The notes under the pieces are model-generated. The model did not search any database, had not been told where the DNA came from, and saw only the letters and a program-made list of their open reading frames with translations. 64,000 bases of DNA. It comes from Paramecium tetraurelia. Lineage: Eukaryota; Ciliophora; Oligohymenophorea; Peniculida; Parameciidae. The DNA lies in contig NW_001799566.1 of NCBI RefSeq assembly GCF_000165425.1, forward strand, positions 346,770 to 410,769, read 5' to 3'. Numbering within the stretch: position 1 is the stretch's first letter; each line of letters opens with the position of its first letter. The translations under genes were made by a program, and so were the position numbers. Shown here in pieces: positions 61,941-64,000 of the stretch.

Positions 61941-64000
61941 CGAAATGTTAAAATAAATGTTCAGCAAAAATTGAAACTAATATAAATATAAAATCATTAA
62001 AAATTAATTATATATAAATCTCAATCTTACTCAGATTTATCATTAAGAAATGCACATTTGTGGCTTCTAATTTCTAAATTGTTCGATTAGTAACTCAAAA
62101 CAAAAATTAAAAGTTAGAATATTAAAAATTTTCAATAATAACATAATTAACCTATGCTTTATCATATAGGTTCATATTCGTTAATATAAATTTTGAATTA
62201 TGCTAAAATATTTAGTTTAAATAAGTTATTGAGACAATATTGTAAGAAAGGACAAAATTTCCATGCTCGCTGGGATATAGAATAGAAAAATTTAGTTATT
62301 TTGATCATATGAAATTAATAATTTTATCTAATTTAATCAAGAATAACTCAGATTAACTAACTTAGAAATATTTTCCATTTTTAAATAATCTAAAAGTAAC
62401 AATATTATTTAAGACTAAAAATATTATTATATATATGTAAAAATTTAATAGTTAAGTTACAAAATAATCTAATATAAGAATTATAAATATTATTAAAAGT
62501 TATTAGACTTTTTATCGAATTTAATATATCATCAATTAATTATAAGACTAGTATCTTCCATTAAAAATAGAACTCATGTATTGTATAGTTTAACTCTTAT
62601 GATCCCAAAAAATTAAATATGAACAATCATTTGTGATAGTTCCATAAATACTATTCGTATTAATACTGAATCGTTCAATGTAAGTTTTATGTCTTAATAT
62701 CATTACATTCTTTAACTTATTATAAATAATTTGAAATAAGCAAATATCAACAATAGAATTCTATAATTTAATTTTCTTAATTCTCTTGAAAAACTTCCTC
62801 TCTCAATTCGAATACAAACATTTTATTTATATTAGAATTGTTGAAAAATTCATTATTTAATTATCAATAAAATTAACATTAATTAGCATAATCAATCGAT
62901 TTAGAATAATTTATCAATATTTTAATCTTTACAAATTATAACAATATATTTAAATCTCATTATATTATTTAATCCTCTTTCCCTTGTAATAATTTAAACC
63001 TCCCCATCTGCCCATGAAACTAATAAACTTTCCAATAATTTAAACTTTCTTAGTATGTCATTTTTGATAGAAATTTCACTCTTAAATTCATTATAATTTT
63101 TTTTACTACAAAATTCTTTTATTCTTATCAGAAGAACAAAATAGAAATGCGTCTTATTTTTAACTATAAACTAAATAGTTCACCCACCTTCATGCTATAT
63201 ATATATATTTCAAATTGTTGTCATTTTATTATTTATTGTAATTTCTATATTCATTGTGAAAACTGCAATTTGTATATCCTAAACCTATAGATGTAAGGTT
63301 AGATATCTAATCTGTAGGATTATTTATCGATGAATCTGATTTTTAAATTATAATTGATTTAATTCTGATGACTTGATTTTGAAATAATTTAATTTATTTA
63401 ATGTTCATCATAATTATGATTTCTAAATGATTCATTTTCAATTTTCGTTACCAATTATTTTTTGTATCCAACTGCTTTGTCATCAAAAAACAGATTTCCA
63501 AGCATTAACAAAGACGTCTATTTTCCTTAGAAACCTGAGGATTAAAATTGACTTAAGGCAAATTATTTTGAAGGTCACATTGTAGTGTTTTCTCATTTTC
63601 TATCATTTTGGTTTAAACACTATCCACAATATAGTATTCCAAAATTTCGTAATTGAAATAATGATATAAAATTGCATTACTTAATAAATCATATAGTAGA
63701 GTAATCAAATTCCAAAAATCCAATATGCTTATCTTAATTTCTTAATTTTATTTATTGTCAATGAAATAATTATTTGATAAAGTCTTAGTGATAAGCATGT
63801 ATAAGCATTTAAGAAAGCATTTTTTATTTCAGTGTAAAGCATATATCAATAAAATTAATGATGTAAATATTAAAATGATTACTAACAAGATAATAATATT
63901 TTATTAAAAATGAATAATTTTTGAATCCAAAAATTTATTACAATTAATAGTAAAGCATAATTAAACAATTTAAGTTAAAAACTTTACCCTAAAAAAATAA
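61941..64000. other. gene-poor AT-rich end of window
   Basis: About 2 kb with no supported gene on either strand; only short open stretches below 50 codons. No telomeric repeat (C4A2/C3A3 type) or tRNA-like cloverleaf was seen, so this is internal or subterminal DNA. Confidence 0.5.

Noticed and set aside
63900..64000. Possible chromosome end at the right edge
   Set aside because: No C4A2/C3A3-type telomeric repeats are present.

Overview
The window is a macronuclear-type stretch of a ciliate genome, almost certainly Paramecium. Three things in the sequence show this. Long conserved genes read through only if TAA and TAG are glutamine and TGA is the sole stop. Nearly all introns are tiny (mostly 22-29 nt, GTA...TAG) and restore frame exactly. 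DNA is strongly AT-rich, with genes packed on both strands; several neighbours lie 16-110 bp apart. Gene models were joined by hand from the raw sequence. Most spliced lengths divide exactly by three, which supports them.

Layout. 1-9.2 kb: 3' truncated AGC kinase, coiled-coil protein, B-box/coiled-coil/Kelch protein, a very small gene, a frameshifted four-EF-hand gene, ribosomal protein eL8 (RPL7A) and a basic hypothetical protein. 9.2-16.5 kb: bystin (40S ribosome biogenesis), a decayed stretch, a cyclic-nucleotide-gated K+ channel, ribosomal protein eL18, a Q-rich protein and an EF-hand protein. 16.5-20.9 kb: three hypothetical or EF-hand genes and an NDR-family kinase. 21.0-27.5 kb: one minus-strand gene for a 2,163-residue cysteine-rich surface protein with a membrane C-terminus. 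27.8-36.8 kb: unknown 549-aa protein, jacalin-like protein with a His-rich tail, a kinase with a PH-like N-terminus, a coiled-coil protein, an MFS transporter and a Rab GTPase.

36.8-52.6 kb is looser and more accessory: long gene-poor gaps, degenerate coding stretches, a 150-bp assembly gap, a TMBIM-like protein, a four-span membrane protein, a PARG-like protein without its catalytic signature, an arginine-type ADP-ribosyltransferase with a glycine-zipper membrane domain, a secreted H-type lectin protein and a ConA/LamG-like protein. 52.7-61.9 kb is one roughly 3,020-residue protein gene with a C2-like N-terminus and otherwise unrecognised sequence. The last 2 kb show no supported gene.

Most genes are ordinary calcium/kinase signalling, ribosome and membrane functions. 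The parts most worth following up are the PARG-like/ADP-ribosyltransferase pair at 42.7-47.4 kb and the frameshifted EF-hand gene at 6.2-6.9 kb. No tRNA, rRNA, CRISPR, telomere repeat or transposon was seen.
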